Source: Porphyromonadaceae bacterium UBA7180 (GTDB lineage: Bacteria; Bacteroidota; Bacteroidia; Bacteroidales; Muribaculaceae). Taken from it: a stretch of DNA of 53,704 bases. Below the pieces are notes generated by a model. The model was not told the DNA's origin. It did not search any database and saw only the letters and a program-made list of their open reading frames with translations. Position 1 is the first letter of the stretch; the number at the start of each line of letters is the position of its first letter. Of this stretch, positions 1 to 8,217 are shown one piece after another. The position numbers were made by a program, and so were the translations under genes. The DNA is taken from positions 43,194 to 96,897 of the forward strand of contig DKVK01000024.1 of assembly GCA_002491165.1 (NCBI GenBank), in the 5' to 3' direction.

Positions 1-12
1 CGAAATTGTTGC

Positions 13-20
13 TAACTTTG
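13..20 (+). promoter_or_regulatory. Probable promoter -7 element (TAACTTTG) of the helicase-TPR-RT operon
   Basis: TAACTTTG matches the Bacteroidota -7 consensus TAnnTTTG and lies about 90 bases before the helicase start. The matching -33 TTG would fall at or beyond the left edge of the window, so only half of the promoter can be seen. Confidence 0.5.
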
Positions 21-108
21 TGCGTGCAATTGCTCACGGCGGTCGGCAGGGCCGTTCCACAGGGCTTTTGTGCATCACCGATTCACTAAAACAAATATAC
101 TTTCAACC

Positions 109-654
109 ATGAAATTTACTGTTTCGCAAGAGAGTGCGCTTGCTGCTTTCCGGGAGTTTCTGGAGGGCGGCGAACAGGTGTTTATGCTGCGGGGTGCGGC
201 CGGTACGGGCAAGACCACCATCGTGGTTGAGTTCCTGAAAATATTGGAGAATGCACACCGTCGCTTCGCAGTGATGGCCCCGACGGGTCGCGCGGCTCAC
301 ATTGTCGCCTCGAAGACCGGTGAATCGGCAACCACTATCCACCGTGGCATCTACGCCTTGCAGTCGCTCACCACCCGGCAACAGGAGGGTAAGAGCGAGA
401 AGGAAACGGAGGGCTCGGTACACGTCCGCTTTGCCTTGAAACTCAATGAGCATCCCCGCGATATGGTCTACATCGTGGATGAATCGTCGATGATTTCCGA
501 CCACTACTCGGAGGCAGAGGCCTTCTCTTTCGGCTCGGGTCGGTTGCTCCGTGACCTGTTCGAGTTTGCCGAAAGGCGGAAAATAGTCTTCGTAGGCGAC
601 CATGCGCAGTTGCCGCCCGTAGGGATGAACTCCTCTCCAGCGCTCGACAAGTAA
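109..654 (+). CDS. Helicase N-terminal fragment (Walker A and B)
   Basis: This is the first part of the interrupted SF1 helicase: 181 residues with the P-loop GAAGTGKT, Walker B IVDESS and the glutamine-containing motif III. It lacks motifs IV to VI and so could not be a working helicase alone. It ends at the in-frame TAA (652-654), and the same frame continues directly into the C-terminal part. Confidence 0.6.
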   Translation: MKFTVSQESALAAFREFLEGGEQVFMLRGAAGTGKTTIVVEFLKILENAHRRFAVMAPTGRAAHIVASKTGESATTIHRGIYALQSLTTRQQEGKSEKETEGSVHVRFALKLNEHPRDMVYIVDESSMISDHYSEAEAFSFGSGRLLRDLFEFAERRKIVFVGDHAQLPPVGMNSSPALDK

Positions 655-705
655 TATCTCACACAGAACTACAATTGCGGCGTAACGGAAGTTACGCTCC
701 GCGAG

Positions 706-2190
706 GTGATGCGCCAGCGCCAGGGAAGCGTGATGTTTGCCAACGCCGACAGGGTGAGGGACTGCATAGAGCGCGGGTCGTTCGTGGAGTTCCACCTCAG
801 CAACGGCGACGACTGCGATGCCGAGAACGAGGACCTTCTCCGGCCATATTTCCGCCAGTCCGAGAAGAAGCCGGACGCGCGATCGGCCATCATAGCCTAC
901 AGCAATCGTCAGGCCACGGAGTACAACAAGGCCATACGCAGGCATTACTTCGGCGCCGACGCTCAGCGACTTCTACCCGGCGACCTACTGATGATTACCC
1001 GCAACAACTACGCTTACGAATACGAGCTCTTCAACGGCAATATAGTAAAGGTGGAAGCCTGCGACCCGGACGGCCGCGTGGAGTCGCGTATCGTCAGGAT
1101 AAACGCCGGCAAAGGGCACATAGAGAGCGTGCAGTTGCGCTTCCGCAAGGCATTGCTGAAGTTCAGGACCGGAGACAAGGCTGTGCAGGTGGAGGTGACG
1201 CTTCTTGACAACAACCTCGACGAGTCGTTCGGCACGACGGACAACATGATAGCGCGTGCGCTTAAGGTAGACTTTGACAAGCGTTTGCCGCAGGAGATAC
1301 GCGATGCTTTGCCACAGATAAGTAAGCAGTTGCGCAACAAGGGGGAGAAGTTCTCCGAAAAGTTACAGGAAATCTATGAAGCCTACATGAGACGGCTAAA
1401 GAGTGACCCCTATTACAATGCAGTGCTGTGCAAATACGGCTACGCCATGACATGCCACAAGGCGCAGGGCGGCGAGTGGGAGCGCGTCTTCGTGGACATG
1501 TGCCGCTACGGCGGAACGGCCAACAAGGATTATTTCCGCTGGGCCTACACCGCCATCACCCGCGCTTCGGGGAAGCTGTGGCACTTCCGTTCGCCGGATT
1601 TCAACTACATCAGCGGTCTGAAGGTAGAGCCCATACAGCGTTCCTCAAATATCAAGGTGAGTGTATATTGCGGCGACGGGGATTTCCGCCTTGGCCGCTA
1701 CGCGAGGATAGAGAAACTGGCCGCACGGGAGGGCCTGACCGTGTTCGAGGACACATCGCGTGACTACCAGCACCGCGTCACCTTCACAGATGCCGACGGC
1801 CAGGCGTGCACCTTCACTCTGTGGTACAACAAGAGGGGGTACAGCAACCGCGACGTGCTCCTCAATTGCGACAACGAAGAGTTGGAGATGCTATGCCGCG
1901 CCATTATCGAAAAATCTGGTATACCCGAGGAAGTGCCCTTTACCGGCACCGACCGACCGTTTGCCACGAAATTGGTGTCGTTCCTGCGCTCGCAGCTCGA
2001 GGAAACCGGCATACAGCTGCTCGACATCACCGCCGAACAGTATCAGGACGTCTTCCACCTCAAGACCGACGGCTACGCCCGACTGTGTCTACACTACACC
2101 GACAAAGGGAATTACACATACATGAAATTACAAAGTTCGCTCGGAGAGGCGGACGCCAAACTTGAAGCTCTCCGGCAACGATTCATCTAA
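706..2190 (+). CDS. Helicase C-terminal fragment (SF1 motifs IV-VI)
   Basis: This open frame is in phase with the N-terminal fragment and begins at an internal ATG 51 bases after the TAA. It keeps SF1 motif V (CHKAQGGEWE) and motif VI (YTAITRA), followed by about 200 residues of unassigned C-terminal sequence. Without the P-loop half it should not hydrolyse ATP. I see no strong ribosome binding site before 706, so this is more likely the remainder of a broken gene than a separate one. The TPR gene begins 22 bases after its stop. Confidence 0.6.
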   Translation: MMRQRQGSVMFANADRVRDCIERGSFVEFHLSNGDDCDAENEDLLRPYFRQSEKKPDARSAIIAYSNRQATEYNKAIRRHYFGADAQRLLPGDLLMITRNNYAYEYELFNGNIVKVEACDPDGRVESRIVRINAGKGHIESVQLRFRKALLKFRTGDKAVQVEVTLLDNNLDESFGTTDNMIARALKVDFDKRLPQEIRDALPQISKQLRNKGEKFSEKLQEIYEAYMRRLKSDPYYNAVLCKYGYAMTCHKAQGGEWERVFVDMCRYGGTANKDYFRWAYTAITRASGKLWHFRSPDFNYISGLKVEPIQRSSNIKVSVYCGDGDFRLGRYARIEKLAAREGLTVFEDTSRDYQHRVTFTDADGQACTFTLWYNKRGYSNRDVLLNCDNEELEMLCRAIIEKSGIPEEVPFTGTDRPFATKLVSFLRSQLEETGIQLLDITAEQYQDVFHLKTDGYARLCLHYTDKGNYTYMKLQSSLGEADAKLEALRQRFI

Positions 2191-2212
2191 CTAACTATCA
2201 CCACTGATTGCT

Positions 2213-3829
2213 ATGCCGACTATACAAGAAATTACGGCTCTTCGCAAGGCAGGACGCCTGGACGAGGCTCTGCAGGCCGCGGAATCGGAATTTGCTCAAA
2301 ATGCCAACAACTATACCGCAGGTGCACTGTTCTGGTGTCTGAACGTGCTGTACAAGAAACCGGAGCAGGATGTGCAAACCATCGTGGAGCGTATGCAGCG
2401 GCTCTATGAGGATTACTGCCCCGGCGACGTATACATGACACGTGCTCTCGAGAGCGCAAGAAACCCGCATTACCAGGAAGTTAACCGCGCCGTAGAGGAA
2501 TCCAAGGCAGGCGTCAACGCCCTGCGCAATTACCAGAGTGTGGAACGCCTTTTCAGTAATGGACAACTCGCCCCGTCGCTTTTCCAGAAGTTCGGATGGC
2601 TCATCTACTACGCCTTGCGCCACACCGACACGAGCCACGTACAGCTGCGCAAAGAGATGCTGTGCCATTACCTGCAACTGAACCTCGCGAAGCCATCTTT
2701 GCTCCATTCCTCTATCCTGCGCGAGGCCATCCGCACTGAGCGTGACACACCGTTGCAGTTCCGATTCCGCGACTTCATACGGCTCTGGGGACTCGAAAAC
2801 CTCACCGACGACGACTGGCAGCAGTACAAAACAGAGGAGGGGAACACGCTCCTCTCTACCGTAGAGAAGCTCATCGGAGTCTATGCCAAGGAACTTAAGA
2901 CCGACAATGTGGCGGCCACCGAAGAGTTCGCCGCGCTGGTAGACCGTGCGCTCGAGAAATACCCCAACAGCCAGAACATGCCTTACTTTAAGGCTACAGT
3001 GCTCATCTCGCTGGAACGTCGCGACGAGGCTGTAGGGTATTACCGCGACCTTATCCTGTGCTTCCCCTCCAAGTTCTATCTCTGGCAACAGACCGCCGAG
3101 CTGGTGGACGACCCCAACATGAAGACAGGCTTGCTCTGCAAGGCCGTGACCTCGGGGGGTGATGAGCAGTTCCTCGGCGGTGTGCGCCTCGCGCTTGCTC
3201 AGCAACTGATAGAGGCCGGCGAGATGGAATCCGGCCGTTATGAGCTGGACCGCTACCACGATCTATACCAGAGCAGAGGGTGGGGTGTGAAAACCAAATA
3301 TTGGGAACTCTTCAACCACGTGAGAAACGTTACCGCTGCCGCCGACAACCGCGAGATATATAGCATCTATTCCCGGTATGCCGACGAGTTTGTCTACGGC
3401 ACACTCCCAGTGCTGCCTGCCGTGAAAATAAGCGAACGCACGATCAACGACCGCAACCGCCCCGGCCGTAAGTTCACCGTGTGGACGTTGCGCACCAAGT
3501 ACGGACATCTCACCGTGAAGAAACCGCAGAAATTCAAACTCACCGCCAAGGAACGCGCCGGCGTCCTCTTCAACATAAAGCTCTACGCCCGCAAGGTGGT
3601 GTGGATGCAAGCCGTAGACACCCTCCCGCAGTCCGACTGGGTAAAGGAACTTGCGGGCTCTCTACACCTGCGCACCGACCGCAACGGGCGCAAATACGCC
3701 ATAATAGGCGGCGCATACGTCGGCGAGAAGCTCCTCGAAGGCCGAAGCGAAGGTGAGACCGTGAAGATTGTGGCCGTAAAGCAGGACGACGGCCGCTTCT
3801 CGGCAGTGTCATTAAAGAAAATCAACTGA
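2213..3829 (+). CDS. TPR-type protein with C-terminal S1/cold-shock-like (OB-fold) domain
   Basis: This 538-residue protein has no signal peptide and should be cytosolic. Residues 1 to about 390 form helical repeats of the TPR kind: it opens with RKAGRLDEALQAAE and later has LISLERRDEAVGYYRDLI. After a linker, residues about 425-538 are beta-rich and basic, and end in a segment (IIGGAYVGEKLL, then EGETVKIVAVKQDDGRFSAVSL) with the rhythm of S1 or cold-shock OB folds. From memory it resembles TPR plus S1/CSD-like proteins of the so-called TOTE conflict systems, which also contain a helicase and a primase-polymerase; I cannot verify that here. The gene sits 22 bases after the helicase and 24 before the reverse transcriptase. 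A scaffold or nucleic-acid-binding role is inference. Confidence 0.75.
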   Translation: MPTIQEITALRKAGRLDEALQAAESEFAQNANNYTAGALFWCLNVLYKKPEQDVQTIVERMQRLYEDYCPGDVYMTRALESARNPHYQEVNRAVEESKAGVNALRNYQSVERLFSNGQLAPSLFQKFGWLIYYALRHTDTSHVQLRKEMLCHYLQLNLAKPSLLHSSILREAIRTERDTPLQFRFRDFIRLWGLENLTDDDWQQYKTEEGNTLLSTVEKLIGVYAKELKTDNVAATEEFAALVDRALEKYPNSQNMPYFKATVLISLERRDEAVGYYRDLILCFPSKFYLWQQTAELVDDPNMKTGLLCKAVTSGGDEQFLGGVRLALAQQLIEAGEMESGRYELDRYHDLYQSRGWGVKTKYWELFNHVRNVTAAADNREIYSIYSRYADEFVYGTLPVLPAVKISERTINDRNRPGRKFTVWTLRTKYGHLTVKKPQKFKLTAKERAGVLFNIKLYARKVVWMQAVDTLPQSDWVKELAGSLHLRTDRNGRKYAIIGGAYVGEKLLEGRSEGETVKIVAVKQDDGRFSAVSLKKIN

Positions 3830-3853
3830 GGGAATTACTGATGGAAAAAAGAA

Positions 3854-5584
3854 ATGGAAAAGAAGAAAGAGACTGAAAAGAAAGAGATTAAGAAGGAGCG
3901 GAAATCGGTGCGCATCGTCGACCTCGAAGGTAAGGAGGCGCTGTCGGCTTTCATGAGCAACGACCTCTATTGCACTACCGAACTGCCTGAGTATTTCGAT
4001 TTTAGCGGCGTGCTGGAATATGCCGCCCGCAGTATCGGCGACAAGACGCTTGAGCAGTGTGCGGCCGACGGCTGTAACCCGGAAACACTCCCCGGTGTGA
4101 ACCTCAACGTGCTCACCAACAAGGACGGCAAATATGCCGTGCGTCCGCTCACGCTTGCCAACCCGTTCCTTTATTACATGCTGGCGCGCGACATCTGCGG
4201 CGGTAAGGCGTGGAAAGCCGTTCAGGAGTGTTTCAAGCTTTACGGCAGCAACCGCCATATCAGGGCCTGCGCCATCCCGAGGGTAAAAACAGCCGGCCGG
4301 AAGGAACCGTTCAAGAACGCTACGGCCATCCTCAACTGGTGGAACTCCATGGAGCAGCGTTCCCTGGAACTCTCGCTGAAGTACCGCTATATGTTCATCA
4401 CCGACATCACCAATTGCTTCGGGCAGATTAACCCGGAGCAGATAGCCGACGCGCTGGCACGCAAAGACACACCCCACGAAACCTCCGCTAACGCCGCGCT
4501 CGCCGCCAGGATACAGCGTTACCTGCGCACCATGCAGAAGGGGAAGAACATCGGCATTCCGCAGGGCAGCTCTCTCTTCGCCCTCATCGCCGAAATAGTG
4601 CTCGGATACACCGACATGCTCCTCTCGCTCCAAATCGCGGAAGCCAAGAAACGCGGTACGCTCGCGGAGAATCTTGAGTACGAGATAATCCGCTATGTGG
4701 ACGACTACCGCATCTTCTGCAACGACCCCGAGGCGCTGGTCACCATCTCTTACATGCTGCAGCACTTGCTCGAGGAGTTCAACTTCCGAATGAACACGTC
4801 CAAGACCCGCACCTCCACCGACCTTATTACCGACACGCTGAAGCCCGACAAGGCGTTCTACATCTTCAACACCCCCATCATCGGCAAGCAGACCTATACA
4901 GACGAGAAGGGGATAGAGCACACCACCTACGCATTCGATTTTGCCGGCTTCCAGAAACACCTGCTCTTCATCTTCGAGTTCTCGAAACGCTATCCCAACT
5001 CCGGACAACTGGTAAGGCAACTCGAGGAGCTGAGCGAGCGCATCGAGGATTTTATAAATCCGAAAAGCGAGTTGGAAAAGGCAGGCTGCGAAACGGTGGC
5101 GGTCATCGGTGCCGACAAGGAGAAGGAAGAGGAGAAGCGGTTCCTGTGGGAGAACATCTCCGCAATGGTGGCCATTGCCGTGGAGATAGCCGCCAACAAC
5201 CTGCGCGCCGCCCAGAACGCGCTGAAGGTGGCAAGCCAGTTGCTGGCCAACATGCGCCCCTCCGAATCGCGGAAGAAGAAAGAAATTATACACCTCATAT
5301 ACGAGAAACTGAAGTGGACCCACAACTCTGCGTTCCTGCAAGTATGGATGCAGAATATCACGCACACTACCGACGACTGGTCGGCGGGCGACGTCTACGA
5401 CATGCCGCTATGCCGTGTGGTAGCCGGGAAGCCCGTCACGCTGTGGAACAACAGCTGGTTGCGCCCCGGGATAACCGCCAAGTTTCCGCAAGAGAGCATA
5501 GTGGACCGCGACGCGCTCTCGAAGACCGGCCAGGTAATCACCTTCAAATCCAAGCGCCGCTACAACGACCCCACCGAAGAGTAG
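3854..5584 (+). CDS. Reverse transcriptase, defence-type (UG/DRT-like) lineage
   Basis: This 576-residue RNA-directed DNA polymerase has recognisable RT blocks. Motif A is FITDITNCF with catalytic D184, motif B is GIPQGSS (234-240), motif C is RYVDDYRIF with D283 and D284, and motif D is FRMNTSKTR. A lysine-rich stretch opens the protein, and about 240 mostly helical residues follow the palm. No maturase or endonuclease domain of the group II intron kind is visible, and the msr/msd arrangement of a retron was not found. The motif style (TDITN, YVDDYRIF) and long helical tail recall the unknown-group and DRT antiphage reverse transcriptases; which subgroup I cannot say. It is the third gene of the helicase-TPR-RT operon, 24 bases after the TPR gene. 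Only 24 bases lie upstream, so any template RNA would have to be elsewhere, for instance in the 400 bases downstream. Confidence 0.85.
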   Translation: MEKKKETEKKEIKKERKSVRIVDLEGKEALSAFMSNDLYCTTELPEYFDFSGVLEYAARSIGDKTLEQCAADGCNPETLPGVNLNVLTNKDGKYAVRPLTLANPFLYYMLARDICGGKAWKAVQECFKLYGSNRHIRACAIPRVKTAGRKEPFKNATAILNWWNSMEQRSLELSLKYRYMFITDITNCFGQINPEQIADALARKDTPHETSANAALAARIQRYLRTMQKGKNIGIPQGSSLFALIAEIVLGYTDMLLSLQIAEAKKRGTLAENLEYEIIRYVDDYRIFCNDPEALVTISYMLQHLLEEFNFRMNTSKTRTSTDLITDTLKPDKAFYIFNTPIIGKQTYTDEKGIEHTTYAFDFAGFQKHLLFIFEFSKRYPNSGQLVRQLEELSERIEDFINPKSELEKAGCETVAVIGADKEKEEEKRFLWENISAMVAIAVEIAANNLRAAQNALKVASQLLANMRPSESRKKKEIIHLIYEKLKWTHNSAFLQVWMQNITHTTDDWSAGDVYDMPLCRVVAGKPVTLWNNSWLRPGITAKFPQESIVDRDALSKTGQVITFKSKRRYNDPTEE

Positions 5585-5765
5585 GGGATATATGAAGAGC
5601 GCACTCCATATTCGGGTATATTGACTATTATATTGATTGTCAGAGGTATATGGTGCCTATCGATGGATGCGAGTCGGCAGATTGGCGGAAGACGGTCGGC
5701 ACTTTTCAGCGGCAGTGTCTGTTCTTAGTCGGCGTAGCGGGATGTGTTAGCTCTTGCGGTGCTTT

Positions 5766-5816
5766 AGGCGGAGGCAGGAATGTTTCCGTTCCAAGCGGCC
5801 TCCGTTCCATAAGCGG
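5766..5816. repeat. Degenerate copy of a GGAGGCAGGAATG palindromic dispersed repeat
   Basis: AGGCGGAGGCAGGAATG recurs at 20940-20956, where the palindrome is intact (GGAGGCA, GGAA, TGCCTCC). Here the right arm is altered to TGTTTCC, and a second CCTCCGTTCCATAAG follows. It lies in the 5585-5983 gap after the RT gene. Apart from this repeat and the dapF promoter I see nothing else definite in that gap. Confidence 0.5.
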
Positions 5817-5833
5817 AATTTCTGCAAAATAAA

Positions 5834-5865
5834 TTTGCGGATTCGGGGGATTTTGTGTAACTTTG
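5834..5865 (+). promoter_or_regulatory. Promoter of dapF
   Basis: TTTG at 5834-5837 and TAACTTTG at 5858-5865 are separated by 20 bases, an exact fit to the Bacteroidota housekeeping promoter. It leaves a leader of roughly 110 bases before dapF. Confidence 0.75.
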
Positions 5866-5983
5866 CTGCTGATTGTTGGCAGCCGGTTGGTACGGTGCCG
5901 CTTTCTGTGATATGTAAGTCTCTAATCTTCACCGATTTTAAGGTTTTGGACGCGGCGTGGCCGTGCTCCTTTATTAAGGTAAA

Positions 5984-6901
5984 ATGATTAAGGTAAATTG
6001 TAAGGAATTGGATTTTATCAAGATGCACGGCGCGGGCAATGACTATGTGTACATTGACTGCACCGGTCGCTATGCGCCTCTCATGGAGCAGGATGTCAGC
6101 GGGTTGGCGCGTGCTATAAGTGACCGGCACTTCGGCGTCGGCGGCGACGGACTCGTGCTCATCGGGCGCGGCACGGACACCGATTTCCGTATGCGTATGT
6201 TTAACAACGACGGCTCGGAAGCGCAGATGTGCGGCAACGCCACACGCTGTATCGGCAAGTATGTCGCCGACAGCGGCCTCACTTCTAAGCCGGTGGTTAC
6301 CCTGCGGACACTTGCAGGGGTGAAGGTGCTTACGCTGCACCGCGATGCCGACGGCCTCGTGGAGAGCGTGACGGTGGATATGGGCGTGCCCGTTACGGAA
6401 GCCAAGAATGTACCCGCCGTGTGTCGCGACGCGGTGATGAAGGATTTCCCGCTGGAGTGTGGCGGACGCGAGTTCCGCGTCACCGCCGTGAGCATGGGCA
6501 ACCCGCACGCTGTGATTTTTACCGATGACCTTAGCGACGAAAATGTGTTGCATTATGGCCCGCTTCTGGAACGGCATCCCGCTTTCCCCGAGAAGGCGAA
6601 CATAGAGTTCGTGAGGGTCAAGGACCGCGGCCGGCTGGAGATGCGCGTGTGGGAACGCGGCACGGGGGAGACCCTTGCCTGCGGCACCGGAGCGTGTGCC
6701 ACGGCGGTGGCGGCAGTGATGAACGGACTTACGGACCGGAGCGTGGAGATAGAGCTGCGCGGTGGCACGCTGAGCATCGGGATTGCGCCCGACGGCCATG
6801 TGATGATGACCGGTCCCGCAGCCATCACGGCGTATGGCAAATACCTGCTCCCCGCCTCCCCCGCTACAATGGAAATTCCCTCCCCCTCACCACAAGAATA
6901 A
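5984..6901 (+). CDS. dapF: Diaminopimelate epimerase
   Basis: The enzyme interconverts LL- and meso-diaminopimelate, the last shared step to lysine and the peptidoglycan cross-linking residue, in the cytosol. The 305-residue protein has the family opening KMHGAGNDYVY and both catalytic cysteines in their usual settings: QMCGNATRC and LACGTGACAT. HFGVGGDG and GNPHAVIF are also typical. Length is slightly above the usual 270-290, mainly from a proline- and serine-rich tail. A consensus promoter sits about 120 bases upstream. dapL begins 60 bases downstream, so two consecutive steps of the same route are linked. Confidence 0.96.
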   Translation: MIKVNCKELDFIKMHGAGNDYVYIDCTGRYAPLMEQDVSGLARAISDRHFGVGGDGLVLIGRGTDTDFRMRMFNNDGSEAQMCGNATRCIGKYVADSGLTSKPVVTLRTLAGVKVLTLHRDADGLVESVTVDMGVPVTEAKNVPAVCRDAVMKDFPLECGGREFRVTAVSMGNPHAVIFTDDLSDENVLHYGPLLERHPAFPEKANIEFVRVKDRGRLEMRVWERGTGETLACGTGACATAVAAVMNGLTDRSVEIELRGGTLSIGIAPDGHVMMTGPAAITAYGKYLLPASPATMEIPSPSPQE

Positions 6902-6961
6902 TTACAAACGTCTGCCATGCAATTACTTGCGACAGGCAATTTTTATTTTAGAAGCGATATT

Positions 6962-8191
6962 ATGAACAGAGTGAATGATAATTTCCGGATTTTGCCGGCG
7001 TCGTACCTGTTTTCGGAAGTGGGACGGCGCGTAACGGCTTTCAAGTCAGAGAATCCGCTGGCCGACCTCATACGCATGGACATCGGCGATGTGACGCGTC
7101 CGATATGCCCGGCCGCCGTCGAGGCGATGCATCAGGCCGTCGATGACCTTTCGCGTTCAGAGACTTTCCGAGGCTACGGACCGGAGCAGGGTTACGATTT
7201 CCTGCGGAACACCATCGTGGAGTGGGATTACCGCCGGCGCGGACTTGATGTCTCCGAAGATGAAGTCTTCATCAGCGATGGCGCAAAGTCGGACCTCGGC
7301 AACCTCTCCGACCTTTTTTCCGCCGATGCTCGGGTGGCCGTGACCGACCCGGTGTATCCCGTATATGTGGACACAAACGTGATAGCCGGGCGTGCCGGAA
7401 CGCTCGAAGGCGACCGCTGGAGCCGAATCATCTATCTTGACTGCGACGCGGAGGATGGCTTCATACCGCGCCTCCCCCGGGAGCGACCGGATATCATCTA
7501 TCTCTGTTTCCCGAACAACCCGACAGGCGCCGCCGTGACGCGCGAACAGCTTAAGGAATGGGTGGACTACGCCCGCCGCGAAGGGTGCCTTATCATCTAC
7601 GATTCGGCCTACGAAATCTTCGTTGCAGACGACCGCTACGTGCGTTCCATCTACGAAGTGGAGGGCGCCCGTGAGGTAGCCATCGAGGTGCGCAGCTTTT
7701 CCAAGACGGCGGGCTTCACGGGGCTGCGTTGCGGCTACACGGTGGTTCCCAAGGAACTCCGTGCCACTTACCCCGGCGGGGAACCCTGCTCGCTCAACCA
7801 GTTGTGGAACCGCCGGCAGTGCACCAAGTTCAACGGTGCCTCCTACATAGCGCAATGCGCCGCCCGCGCCCTGTACAGCGTCCGCGGCCGTGCCGAGATA
7901 CAGGCCGACGTGGACTATTACCGGCAGAACTGCCGCACCCTCTCCGAAGCACTCACGGGCGCCGGAATCCGCTTCTGCGGCGGTGTGGCTTCCCCTTACC
8001 TGTGGGTGAAGGCACCGGGCGAACTGACCTCGTGGCAATGCTTCGAGCTGCTCCTGCGCCGTGCCGGAGTCACCTGCACCCCCGGGTCGGGTTTCGGCCG
8101 CTGCGGCGAGGGGTACATACGCTTCACCGCATTCAATACCCACGAAGCCACGGCACGCGCGGCAGAGCGCATAGCTAAAACTCTTAAATAA
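6962..8191 (+). CDS. dapL: LL-diaminopimelate aminotransferase
   Basis: This PLP enzyme makes LL-diaminopimelate directly from tetrahydrodipicolinate and glutamate, bypassing the succinylase or acetylase branches; its product is the DapF substrate. The 409-residue fold-type I aminotransferase shows the cofactor lysine in RSFSKTAGFTGLRCGY, the CFPNNPTGA motif and FGRCGEGYIRF near the C terminus. The ATG at 6962 is chosen because family proteins begin MxRVNDNFxxLPxSYLF; an in-frame ATG at 6917 would only add an atypical leader. It lies 60 bases after dapF and 26 before glnN, suggesting one transcript joining lysine and glutamine synthesis. Confidence 0.94.
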   Translation: MNRVNDNFRILPASYLFSEVGRRVTAFKSENPLADLIRMDIGDVTRPICPAAVEAMHQAVDDLSRSETFRGYGPEQGYDFLRNTIVEWDYRRRGLDVSEDEVFISDGAKSDLGNLSDLFSADARVAVTDPVYPVYVDTNVIAGRAGTLEGDRWSRIIYLDCDAEDGFIPRLPRERPDIIYLCFPNNPTGAAVTREQLKEWVDYARREGCLIIYDSAYEIFVADDRYVRSIYEVEGAREVAIEVRSFSKTAGFTGLRCGYTVVPKELRATYPGGEPCSLNQLWNRRQCTKFNGASYIAQCAARALYSVRGRAEIQADVDYYRQNCRTLSEALTGAGIRFCGGVASPYLWVKAPGELTSWQCFELLLRRAGVTCTPGSGFGRCGEGYIRFTAFNTHEATARAAERIAKTLK

Positions 8192-8217
8192 CTCAGAAAC
8201 TTCCATATTACAGAATT

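Larger units (their letters stand above)
109..2190 (+). pseudogene. SF1 (RecD/UvrD-like) DNA helicase interrupted by one in-frame TAA
   Basis: Read through one TAA at 652-654, this frame gives a helicase of about 693 residues with the full superfamily 1 motif set. Visible are Walker A (GAAGTGKT, residues 29-36), motif Ia (APTGRAA), Walker B (IVDESS, about 122-127), motif III (GDHAQLPP, about 163-170), motif V (CHKAQGGEWE, about 449) and motif VI (YTAITRA, about 479). About 200 further residues follow that I do not recognise. The stop comes just after motif III, where related helicases continue with an acidic residue (LDKEYL), so GAA to TAA is the simplest change. There is no frame change or other lesion. 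The start at 109 is preferred over an in-frame ATG at 70 because family proteins begin close to the sequence that follows it. It heads an operon with the TPR and RT genes. A recent nonsense mutation, a sequence error or restart at 706 are all possible. Confidence 0.7.

Noticed and set aside
103..945. 280-codon minus-strand frame opposite the helicase
   Set aside because: It is a shadow of the helicase, whose motifs are clear on the + strand and cross its whole length.
3812..5365. 517-codon minus-strand frame opposite the RT
   Set aside because: Long antisense open frames are common opposite GC-rich coding sequence. RT motifs A-D on the + strand decide the case.
3854..5584. Group II intron or retron RT
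   Set aside because: No maturase/endonuclease domain or intron ends were found, and no msr-msd pair of inverted repeats flanks the gene.
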